A DNA stretch of 20,782 nt, taken from positions 5,127,805 through 5,148,586 of the forward strand of contig NC_049981.1 of assembly GCF_000003815.2 (NCBI RefSeq). The letters run 5' to 3'. The notes under the pieces were generated by a model. The model did not search any database. It was not told the DNA's origin and saw only the letters and a program-made list of their open reading frames with translations. Each line of letters begins with the position of its first letter. Position 1 is the stretch's first letter. This stretch comes from Branchiostoma floridae (Eukaryota > Chordata > Leptocardii > Amphioxiformes > Branchiostomatidae). This document shows, in pieces, positions 9,015-18,200 of the stretch. Made by a program: the position numbers and the translations under genes.

Positions 9015-10254
9015 CTATTTCACATCGCGGAGAAGTAATCTGAAGATTCACGTCATGGCGAAACACACAGCTGTAAAGCCGTACCAGTGTGGGCACTGCG
9101 ACTACTCAACAGTGGCGAAGAACAGGCTTGCCGAGCACATCACGGCAACACACGGTGGTGTGAAGCCACACAAGTGTAACCTTTGCGACTATTCTGCAGC
9201 ACGGAAGTCTAATTTGCACCGACATCTTGCCACACACACCGGTGCGAAACCTTACAAGTGTGACGTTTGCGACTTTGCCACGTTGCACAAGTCTTACCTG
9301 AAGGATCACTTGGCAAGTCACACCGGTGAGAAACCTCACAGATGTGAAGTTTGTGATTTTGCCACGGCACACAAGTCTTCTTTGGCCGATCACATGGCAA
9401 TACACACTGGCGACAAACCGTACAAGTGCAAATCGTGTGATTTTTCTACAGCACGAAAGTCCTCTTTGATGCGACACCTGGCGGTACATACCGGTATCAA
9501 ACCGTACAAATGTGATATTTGTGGACACGCTACGCTACGGCTGTCTACTTGGAAACTACACATGTCAACTCACACTGGCGAGAAACCTTACAAATGTGAC
9601 GTGTGCGATTATTCGTCAGCAAAGATGTCTAATTTGAAGTTACACTTGGCAACGCACACTGGTGAAAAGCCTTTCAAATGTGAAGTTTGTGAATACTCCA
9701 CATCGCGAAAGTCTTCTTTGAAGTCGCACATGGCGACTCACACTAGTGACAAACCGTTCAAATGTGACTCTTGTGGGTATTCAGCGTCTCTAATGTCTAC
9801 TTTGAAGCGACACATGGCAACCCACACCGGCGAGAAGCCTTACAAATGTGAAGCTTGCGGATATTCTACAACAAAGATGTCTAATTTGAAGCAACACATG
9901 ACCTGCCATAGTGGCGAAAAGCCTTACAAATGTGAAGTCTGCGGTTTTGCGACTGCTCAAAAATCAAACTTAAAGCGACACATGGCAACTCACACCGGTG
10001 AAAAACCGTACAGATGCGACATTTGTGGGTACTCCGCGGCACAAATTGCTACCTTGAAACAACACATAAATGCCCATAGTGGTCAGAAGCCTTACCGATG
10101 TTATGCTTGTGATTTTGCTACAGCACACCCATCGTCTTTGAAGAAACACATGGCAAATCACACTCACCGGAATCCAGAAAACTATGACGCTGGTTTACAG
10201 AAAGGAATCCCTGTCCTGTACAAATGCAACTCTATGGAACTCTCTTCTATCTAA
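8989..10254 (+). CDS. C2H2 zinc-finger protein, 14 fingers, no effector domain
   Basis: The protein has 421 residues, predicted nuclear and DNA-binding. Fourteen C2H2 fingers run almost edge to edge from residue 5 to about 390. Fingers 1 and 2 have His-x4-His; the other twelve have C-x2-C-x12-H-x3-H with 28-residue periodicity. Linkers include canonical TGEKP (after fingers 4, 7, 8, 10 and 12) and variants such as TGDKP, TGIKP, TSDKP and SGQKP. Predicted base-contact residues (-1, 2, 3, 6) include RSNI, ANRE, RSNR, HSYD, HSSD, RSSR, QSNR and HSSK. Position 2 is Ser in twelve fingers. Finger 7 has Trp for the core Leu. There is no KRAB, SCAN, BTB or ZAD domain; a tail of about 30 residues follows. 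I chose Met at 8989 because TGA at 8965 closes the frame upstream. The coding region is uninterrupted and looks functional. DNA target and orthology are not inferable. Confidence 0.93.
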   Translation: MAHHCQQCDYFTSRRSNLKIHVMAKHTAVKPYQCGHCDYSTVAKNRLAEHITATHGGVKPHKCNLCDYSAARKSNLHRHLATHTGAKPYKCDVCDFATLHKSYLKDHLASHTGEKPHRCEVCDFATAHKSSLADHMAIHTGDKPYKCKSCDFSTARKSSLMRHLAVHTGIKPYKCDICGHATLRLSTWKLHMSTHTGEKPYKCDVCDYSSAKMSNLKLHLATHTGEKPFKCEVCEYSTSRKSSLKSHMATHTSDKPFKCDSCGYSASLMSTLKRHMATHTGEKPYKCEACGYSTTKMSNLKQHMTCHSGEKPYKCEVCGFATAQKSNLKRHMATHTGEKPYRCDICGYSAAQIATLKQHINAHSGQKPYRCYACDFATAHPSSLKKHMANHTHRNPENYDAGLQKGIPVLYKCNSMELSSI

Positions 10255-11690
10255 ACTGAAAACAATATTTTCTGTCGGGTTCTTTATGCGCCAGAACAAG
10301 GAATATCTAATCACTTACACTGTTTACTTTGTTTTATAATTATAAATGTTTTGCTAATTCAATTATCTACTTTACAAACTTCATTTGCTGCGTATATTTT
10401 GCTTGTATTATGTATTGCATTATATCGTCGTATCATATTGAAGTACTTTTATCATTAGGCATTGTAACAATAATTGTAACAATATTCTATCATTGATGTA
10501 CTTATGACATGTTAATTTGCACCTTTTCTTTTCAGTTTGCTACTTCATCAATCTATGTCTAAAGGCGATATGTTGTCCCTGGACAAATGGACCAGAATGA
10601 AAAAAAAGAAGTGCTATCCGGAGCTCGCCGATATCTATTTTGAAGTAATACATAGTCACATATAGTTATTATTTCTTTTCAATTTTTTGCGTATCCTTAT
10701 ACCGTATTGCGACATTTGAGCCCTTAGGTGGTGGATGTTTATTCGTAATTTCAGTCTCCAAACTCAAACTCAAACTCATTAAATTTAGTTGCAATAGTGA
10801 ACCCTGCTGCTAGGAGGCGTGAACATCATCGTTTCGTCCCTGTAATAAGCTATATTTGTACCACGAAAATAACTCGAAAGAATCCCATTTAGTAAATGTG
10901 AGATAAAGACACTTAATAATTTTGCAAAGGTAACGGGAATATTGAAATGGAACACGCTGTGGTCAATTATGACCCGATATTTCTATCAATATTAAAGTAT
11001 GCTCACTTTTGTTGACAATTGCATGAGTATCCATAGCTCAATTATTATCAGTAATAGCGAAATAGATTTTTAGAGAGACTGGTCTTGATACAGTTTGCAT
11101 TATCATACATAGCTGTATTACTTTATCAAGTACTCTAGAATACAACTTGTACGTTGCGACTCGTTGAAAACCTTTTTTCAATGGAAGAGGAAGAAAAGTT
11201 TTTATATAAATCCACAAACAAAGCTGCACTTATCTTCAAACAGCAAATACAGTGCCCCCTTGCAAAGTAGGAGAGAACAGCAGTTCTTTAGGGGCAGCAA
11301 ACGTAAAATATGGAACGAACTGCATGACCTAGAAACGAACCTTTGTTTATTTTGTTACTCTTTGACGGAAGGTAACCCCCGACGACAGATTATTGTAGTT
11401 GTCGGATGTGATGAGTGTTCGCATCTGTTTCACTATTTTCGCTTTGCCGCATTCGTATGTAGTTTGGCATGTCGTCTGCACGTAGTTTCACAATGATCCA
11501 CGTTTTTTTGTCGTGGTAGCTGTATGTATATTCCATGTGCATGTAATACTTAAGGGTTAATGACCCTCCACGATGTGTATATAGTGTCATAACACCTGGT
11601 CCTTTGCTATAATCACCGAATAAAACCACCAAATGAGCGATGCTTCTATACACTGTACCGCGCGGCGTACGGAAATCATCGGGCTTTCAG
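10255..11690. other. 3' flank of the zinc-finger gene and AT-rich spacer
   Basis: The first ~500 bases are very AT-rich, as a 3' UTR might be, but hold no AATAAA. The nearest variant is ATTAAA at 10778-10783, after a short tandem run of aactca (about 10760-10778). AATAAA occurs at about 11620. A 110-codon frame at 11164-11496 has no recognisable features. No other gene was seen. Confidence 0.4.
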
Positions 11691-12083
11691 CTTCATGTGT
11701 CCGCCGACTGGCACTGCTGACATGGCATTTACATATGAGCAATTGCAGGGAAAGTGTACAGAAGAAAACAGACCGCTGTACACAGTATTTACAATACTAA
11801 GTAAGCTTTTGACACTGTCAGCAGGGAAGGATTATGGGAAGAAGTTACTTCGAAAAACGGGATGCCCAGTCAAACATGTCACGTGATCACCATTATTCAG
11901 TCACTTCAAGGTGGCATGAAAGGTCGAGTATTCGACAAGGGCAAGTTCTCTGATCCATTCGACATAACAAATCAAATAACACCAAACAAGGCTGTGTGTT
12001 AGCCCCTACACTGTTTGCCATTGCGTTTGCTCTCATGTTGCAGTACGCTTTCCATGATCAGGACCTCGGTGTTTATTTACGAG

Positions 12084-12327
12084 TAAAGGTGCACTCTCAC
12101 TTCACTTGCGTCAAGCTTGCGTCACTGCGGGCTTCGTTCACTGCGTCACTGTTTTGCTATTTGCTCCAATTTGTTATAATTTAGATGTTGCGTAAAACGC
12201 AACGTACGTATAAATTGGAAGACAACAAAATACACAAAAAGTAAGAAAGTCCGTTCTTTATCTGTGAAATTCGTTGAGTATCTTTCGAACCCCGCAGTGA
12301 CGCAAGTGCAGTGAGGGTGCTCCTTAA
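12084..12327. mobile_element. 238-bp PIF/Harbinger-like MITE inside the LINE relic
   Basis: The element is 12087-12324. Its ends are AGGTGCACTCTCACTTCACT and, inverted, AGGAGCACCCTCACTGCACT; similarity goes on through TTGCGTCA and CTGCGGG with an 11-base offset. TAA flanks both sides (12084-12086 and 12325-12327), the TWA-type 3-bp duplication of PIF/Harbinger elements. Leaving the insert and one TAA out of the reading keeps the LINE frame open across the junction, supporting these exact limits. No coding capacity. Confidence 0.75.
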
Positions 12328-12572
12328 GATACAGCAGTGGTTTCTTCAAGCGGAGACAACTCTCAGCCCGGACTAAGGAGACTTAGATGTTGATACAAGA
12401 CTTACTGTTTGCTGATGACTGTACTCTCTCTGCCCACAGCCTCAGTGACATTCAAACCTTAGCTGACAGATTCTCAACAGAGAAGTTTGTCCTCACAGTC
12501 AGCATGAAGATAACTGAGGTCATGTATCAACCATGTCCCGGCGAAGTCCACTTTGAGTCTGTGACCCTGTAG

Positions 12573-13050
12573 TTAGGCCACAGCAAGTACATTTTATGGA
12601 TGACATCCTATGCAGAATGCAAAAATAATGAGATAGCGCGAAAAAAAAGATGGTTAAAAAACAAGATCAAGACAAGATTTGAACTGACAAAACGTGGCAT
12701 CACAGCTAATAATGGATTCATCCCTGTATTAAAGAAATGTAGTGTAGTAAAAGTGATACTAGTGTGGTACGCTGGTATCACTTGCCAAGTTATATATATT
12801 CATGCCTTCCATATTGGTTGCACTTTTACAACTATCCAACAAGTTTCACTTCCGCAACTATAGTCATGGCTACCTCCCTAGTGTCACTTATATAAGTATG
12901 ATTAGGCTACAACACAACATGTTTGTCCATTTTGGTCAGTCTGAACACCCCAAAAAGGAAAAAAAAATCTTTTTTTTTCTCTCTCTGAAATCAGGCGAAA
13001 ATTAATGAGCGTGCTGATGTCAGCCATAAAATTTACTTGCTGTGGCCTTA
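12573..13050. mobile_element. 472-bp PIF/Harbinger-like MITE inside the LINE relic
   Basis: The element is 12576-13047. The termini GGCCACAGCAAGTACATTTT and, inverted, GGCCACAGCAAGTAAATTTT match for about 35 bp, through TATGG(A/C)TGACATC. TTA flanks both ends (12573-12575, 13048-13050). The LINE frame is continuous across the empty site, apart from a TAG just before it. An internal hairpin, AAGTGATAC (12751-12759) with GTATCACTT (12775-12783), lies near the middle. No transposase frame. Confidence 0.75.
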
Positions 13051-13340
13051 CAATCGAAGGCGAGGTTCTCGCCTCAACCAAAGAGCTTCTGTTACTTGAG
13101 TAGTGCAATGTCTCAACCTGGTTCCCTTGATGTTCAAATTACCGACCGGGTATCTAAAGACATCGTAGCTTTGGTCGCCTGACACATCTGCTGTGGAAGA
13201 GCCATGGCGTAAAGCTGGCCACAAAGATAAGTGTGTACAGATCGGTAGTGCCAACTTCCCTCTAGTATGGTTGTGAATCTTGGACACAATACAGGAAACA
13301 CAGGAAGCTTTATTGACACGACAAAAAGTACAGTTACCTT

Positions 13341-13760
13341 CGTATGGTCAACTATAAACTACAACAAAAAAGAGAGAAAGAATACAGGATACATCTTACA
13401 ATTCTACTAATTAAACAATATAGGATAATAACAGTACAATCAGGTGGGGCTAATCTTGAGTGTCACAATCTTTTCTAATCATAAAGCAATATTTTATGTA
13501 TTTACCTATCTAAGCATTATGACAGCTGTCCAATCTAAAGATATAGTCAAATCTACTTCTTGTATTTAGTATCTTGAAATCTGTAGTATTTAGACATAGG
13601 AGTGTGAATAACTTATTGCGTAACATATCATACATAGGGCACTCCATAACAAAGTGAAATTCATTTTCAATTTGCTTTGGACAAAATGGGCAGAACCTTT
13701 GGTCAGGGGCTTCATTGTGGTATCTTCCTGTTTCAATATTCAATTTATGGCTACTGATTC
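13341..13760 (-). mobile_element. LINE 3'-end relic, minus strand
   Basis: Read on the minus strand, the frame gives SSHKLNIETGRYHNE, then a C-x2-C (CPFC) and a His-Cys-Pro stretch (FHFVMECPMYDMLR). This is the C-terminal Cys/His motif found after the reverse transcriptase in many non-LTR retrotransposons. It stops at TAG after SCHNA and continues in the same frame with IGKYIKYCFMIRK, so it has decayed. It converges with the plus-strand relic near 13335. The element continues for 20 bases beyond the MITE, at 14315-14334. Confidence 0.7.
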
Positions 13761-14314
13761 TTAAAGGTCTACTACGCAGTTATTTGCGCTCAAATTTGAA
13801 ATATTCTAGAAGTAAGAAATCTCAGATTTACTACTACTTTTTGACACTTTTTGACACTTTTGTGTCATTATTTCACGTTTGCAACGTAGAGAATTAGCCT
13901 ACAAACATTTCGTCCTACGCGCGCTGTAACTTGTTGACCCCCCTAGTTAGGCTCTGGTGAGAATTCAAACAAGAATCAATCATCAACGGTTATTGGTCGG
14001 GAATCTCCGGTGAGTTCCGGGTGCGTGACGTCATGACTCGCATGTGAAACAAAATCTCCGGGTAGGCTCGGGCAGACCCGGGACTACCCGGATTTCGTCG
14101 GTGAAGAAACAAAATGGCTGAAACCCAGCGCGGGCGTACAGATTCCCAGGTTTTCAAACGCGCTCGCACGGGGAAAATACCGACTCCTGACATGCCTTGA
14201 ATAGTGTTCCGTAACGTGGTAGGCCTGAGTCAACTAACTATATAAAGAAATGGCCGGAAAATGGATTTTTTGTTTTCAGTTTGAAGCGCAAATAACTGCG
14301 TAGTAGACCTTTAA
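13761..14314. mobile_element. 546-bp TTAA-flanked (piggyBac-like) MITE
   Basis: TTAA at 13761-13764 and 14311-14314 flank termini AGGTCTACTACGCAGTTATT and beyond. They are identical for 26 bp in inverted orientation and similar for about ten more. A TTAA duplication is typical of piggyBac (also Kolobok) elements. The interior holds a double tttttgacac repeat (13836-13862), a perfect CRE palindrome TGACGTCA (14026-14033) and a hairpin CCGGGTAG/CTACCCGG (14058-14065 with 14084-14091). No transposase. It splits the minus-strand LINE relic, whose frame reads through the empty site (LTQLRISSHKL). Confidence 0.85.
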
Positions 14315-14334
14315 CTGTGTTAGCTGGACTCACT

Positions 14335-14684
14335 TTACATGCTAGCCTCCATAGCAGGCTCTCTATGGCCTTTTTTGGCACTTTTGTTGGTCATTTCTTT
14401 TTGTACTGGGTCGCTGATTACTGGCCTTTTCTGACAGCGCACTGTCCGGTGGAGATGCGTGCAGTTTATTAGCCGTCCACGGGAGGCAGGAAATTCGCAC
14501 CTCCTAGTTAATCGCCCTAATCGTTTTTTAATATCACTTTGTAGCGCCGTCTCCATGCAGGCTCTACATGGCCGGCCGTCAGAAAAGTGCAGCAATCAGC
14601 GACCCAGTACAAAAAGAATTCGAAATGGCCAGCAAAAGTGCCAAAAAAGGCCATAGAGAGCCTGCTATGGAGGCTATTACATGC
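14335..14684. mobile_element. 334-bp hAT-like MITE with 8-bp target duplication
   Basis: TTACATGC occurs at 14335-14342 and at 14677-14684. Between them, 14343-14676 has inverted termini starting TAGCCTCCATAGCAGGCTCT. They are identical for 44 bp and remain similar to about 100 bp. An 8-bp duplication and TAG ends point to the hAT superfamily. A partial direct copy of the terminus (ctccatgcaggctctacatgg) sits internally near 14550. The high arm identity suggests fairly recent activity. Frames across it are non-coding by-products. Confidence 0.88.
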
Positions 14685-15208
14685 TATGCCTTCGCAGAAT
14701 CTGTACTGATAGAAGCTAATTCCTGAGGCAATGAATGACATATAAATTGATAGTTTTGTCTCTTATAAGGTCTAAACGATCAGTTTACTTCAGTCAGCCA
14801 TCTGTATGCACATAATAAAGTGAGTTTAACTGCCCTTGTCCCTGCATTAATTCATTTAAACTAATAACCTAATGATCGATTAACCCTTTTCATAAATTTC
14901 AACAAAAACGCCTTATCCTTATTCCATGGATTATGAATGGATTCAACTTTTTTGGCAATTCGATTTAAAATGTAAGATATATATGCACAGACACCAAAAG
15001 ATTAATTTGCTATCAATACAACAATGCTTATGCTTTAGACACTCGCTATGTAAAATGTCGTAAATACGTTGTCTGTGAGAGTGAAAGAGTAGCTAGCTTA
15101 TAATAAAACAAAAGTGTGCAATTCTTTAAAAAAAGCTTCTAAACAATTCTATGTAAGCTTTATCAATCAGCACCTGCTGTCCTATGAATACATGTACATA
15201 ATCACCAT
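14685..15208. other. Spacer and probable 3' UTR of the kinase gene
   Basis: AT-rich sequence downstream of the kinase stop on the minus strand. I see no canonical minus-strand AATAAA close to the stop; a minus-strand ATTAAA exists only inside the hAT-like MITE, near 14527. Nothing else is supported. Confidence 0.4.
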
Positions 15209-15283
15209 TCAGGCCACGTCACTATCACTGGTGTCCACCGTCTCATACTCGAAATCATCACCTTTGTCAGCATTCAGGTAGCT
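15209..15283 (-). CDS. Kinase exon 9: C-terminal tail and stop
   Basis: The acceptor ttctttcag just above 15283 enters in phase 0. The 24 residues start SYLNAD and end DSDVA, then TGA at 15209-15211. They are acidic, with two tyrosines in SH2-type contexts (YLNA, YETV). Confidence 0.88.
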   Translation of the reverse strand, partial: SYLNADKGDDFEYETVDTSDSDVA

Positions 15284-18200
15284 CTGAAAGAAGGTGTAAA
15301 ATAAGTATTAAAGTTATTATTTATTATTTATTTTTTGTGTGTGCATGTACAGATGTAGCTGAACAATTGCATGTACAATGAAGGTCAATAGACATGCGAA
15401 TTTGGACTTGATTTGCACTCTCAATTTCAAATATTCTTATTCTGACTGACCATTACAATTAACGTCAAAGACAATAGCAACATGGAAAATTGTTTTCAAC
15501 CTATAAGAGGGTACGTGTTTGAATGGGAAATAAGTATTCAAATGATTATGTTATGTAATTAATTGTTCTAATTTTGGCAAAGGTGTACAAGATTACGAAA
15601 TCTCTCGACTAACCGGAAAGGTATCCCAAATCTCGTCGACTTTTAGGAAGTTTCAATCTTAATTAATTTTAACACATTTCAAACATGAAGCTAGATATGA
15701 CATCTTTAAATCTTTTAGACTTTTAATATCTGTAATAACGATCGTGTTGCCACTGATGGAATAATTTGAATTAAAGAAGGTTTTGATTCTGGGATCTCTA
15801 TTCATAAAAATAAACAATGAAAGACACCTGATCCATCAGATTAGACATGAAAATCCAATCCATACTCACGTGTTTGTCCTCAATCATGATCTCCAGTTGT
15901 TCAGCCAGGTCGGCAAATGACGGTCTTTCCTCCGGACGTGTTTTCCAGCACATCATTATCATCTGGTACCTATAAACCATATACGCATTTAGATATTTTT
16001 TGGTAAACTTGTACAGATTGTACTTGTGTAGTATACAATATTGAAATGGTATGGTTGCTTTTGGTGATTTCATCATAGCGACAATAATAGATTAGGCTTA
16101 GTAAAAATAGTTACATTATAACATTCATTTTATATTTTTAAATATGCAAAGCTCTCAAGATAGAAATGTGGCCAAAAGATGGGTTGTAAAATGGAGGACA
16201 AGCAAGGTTTTCTATGTACGTAGTAAAGAATAAGCGACAGCATATGAACAAACATACAGGTCTGCCTCGCAGTTCCTGGGTTTGTGTAGCCTGTAACCTT
16301 CACGCAGCCGACCCAGTATAGTTCCGGATTTCATTCCGCAGTAAGGGGTTCCTCCTGGATGGGTTAAAATATTTTTTTTTCATTATTACAACCATACTTA
16401 AATCAGGTTTAAATTGACATCGATGATAACCTGTGTACCAAAGCAAACAACTCTTATTTCGAAACCCATAAGTACAATGCAACCTATGCCATGTAAAGTG
16501 CTGTTAATATCATTGCACGTTTTAAGTATTCGTAAAACTGGCATTAAGCACTAAATTTACTAGAAAATAAATATTTACGTAATCCTTAATGTATCCTTCA
16601 AGATTAAATTTTGTGCAGTGAATGGCGTTCTCATTCTTACCAATGGTGACGATCTCCCAGAGTAGAATTCCGAAAGACCATCTGTGGAAAAATAAGAAAC
16701 AACAAAAATTTGTTTGAAATCAAGGTTCGACATGCAAAATATAGTTGACCGTTGGAACTAGGATACTGGGTATTATTAACTCTAGAAAGTATAAACACTA
16801 ATAATCGCAATGTAATTGTATTGCTTGTACTTGTATATACCGTGGTGCGTTTTGAAACGTACACGTCACTCTTTGTTGTGTAGATCCTTCTAGTCAGTGC
16901 TTCCAGTGCAGTGGATCGGAAAGGGATCGCTCTCTGTAATGTGAAAGACTTAAGATTATTCAAAGTACATTGTAGTGGATGAAAGTCAAACTTAATTACT
17001 AACCTTCAGCCGCAACCGTTCAACTCCAATCTTAGCCGGGGAATAAGTAATGCTTTGCTTCTGCGATGTCATGTGTTACAAATAAATTGGTCACAATAAC
17101 AGTTCAAGTTTTATTCAAGACGACTTCTATCAACACAGTTGATCTGTTTCTTCGCATCTGTCATCTGTGATAATACTAGATATAAAACACTAACATTTGC
17201 ATAATTGAGGCTATAGGATTGAAAGCCAAATAGTTTTTTTTTAAACGATAAGACTAGTGTCCTAGTCATAAGCAAATCATTAAAGGCCTCATTCCTGTTA
17301 TTAATCATGACCTCCATGTTGTATTCCAGGGGTCATCCAGGGTCATGCACTATAACAAGCTGCAGTGTTGCACCTTTGAGGGATAAAATTTACACCCGAA
17401 ATGACATGTTTGGAGAATGTACAACTGTAGCCTCGTTTTGGTGCATGGCCCCGGTAAATCCAACATGGCCGCCGTAAATGAGTCTTACCTTTGAAGTTTG
17501 TTCATAGATGCCCTTCCCACGTGACAGTCCAAAGTCTGCAACCTTGGCTATCAGACTGTCTGTAAGGAGAACATTCCTGGCTGCCAGGTCACGATGGATT
17601 ACCTGTCAAATTAACAGAATAATGGTCCACATGGTTGGTAAACATTTCAAAGCATTTAAACGAAATAAAATACATAAGTTATAAGGACAAAACGACATCG
17701 TCATGGCTTGGTGAAGAAGATAAAGCACGCGGTCCGTCAACTATTGACTAAGATAAAGAAAGTATGACGATATATGGTCATGTCATTTTACATACTGCCA
17801 TTACAACAATCTCTTCTCTACCTTTTCGGCACGTCATAACGACGCGATGATTTAAGTGTTTCCACCCCAGCCCTATGTAACATTCTGTCCGCGCATTCAA
17901 CCTTTAAAACAGTTACATCGCAAACTGACTGACTTACTTGCTTGGAAGACAGGTGGTCCATTCCAGTTGCTACGTCACAGGCAATACGCAACAGCTGGGC
18001 AGGCGAAAGGGTGGACAAGGTGCGGACGCCTCCGAACTTCGGCCGGTTGACTTCCTGCACACGAGACTTCCTCAAAAATTGCAGGAGATCGCCATTTCCT
18101 GCCATTTCCAGGGCCAAGTACTGTTGACCTGAATTGAAGGTGTTTGATTAATTAATAGCATTCACCGGATTGTACTTGATATAGTTAGAAATTTGTTTTA

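Larger units (their letters stand above)
11695..13335 (+). mobile_element. Non-LTR retrotransposon (LINE) reverse-transcriptase relic, broken
   Basis: Ordered pieces of a LINE reverse transcriptase lie on the plus strand. They are GTADMAFTYEQLQGKC (from about 11708); SLQGGMKGRV (about 11900) in a shifted frame; KQGCVLAPTLF (from about 11985) in another frame; LLFADDC with the catalytic FADD motif (about 12405); TEVMYQP; then FCYLSS, and KISVYRSVV and YGCESWT (13220-13290) from the region after the palm. The first catalytic Asp motif, usually FxDLxKAFD, is degraded to FTILSKLLTLS. There are at least two frameshifts and several stops. Two MITEs (12087-12324, 12576-13047) interrupt it. It cannot encode an active enzyme. 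Clade not assigned. Confidence 0.85.

Noticed and set aside
9106-9528. Antisense frames of 140, 63 and 65 codons opposite the zinc-finger array
   Set aside because: They mirror the 84-base finger periodicity and have no features of their own.
11164-11496. 110-codon plus-strand frame
   Set aside because: No recognisable domain, splice or codon signal; AT-rich spacer.
14335-14741. Several overlapping frames of 65-86 codons
   Set aside because: They arise from the inverted arms of the hAT-like MITE; frames on opposite arms encode the same words.
15798-16076. 92-codon minus-strand frame read as one unspliced protein
   Set aside because: Only 15870-15969 is coding (kinase subdomain XI). The flanks are intron, shown by the splice sites and in-phase neighbouring exons.
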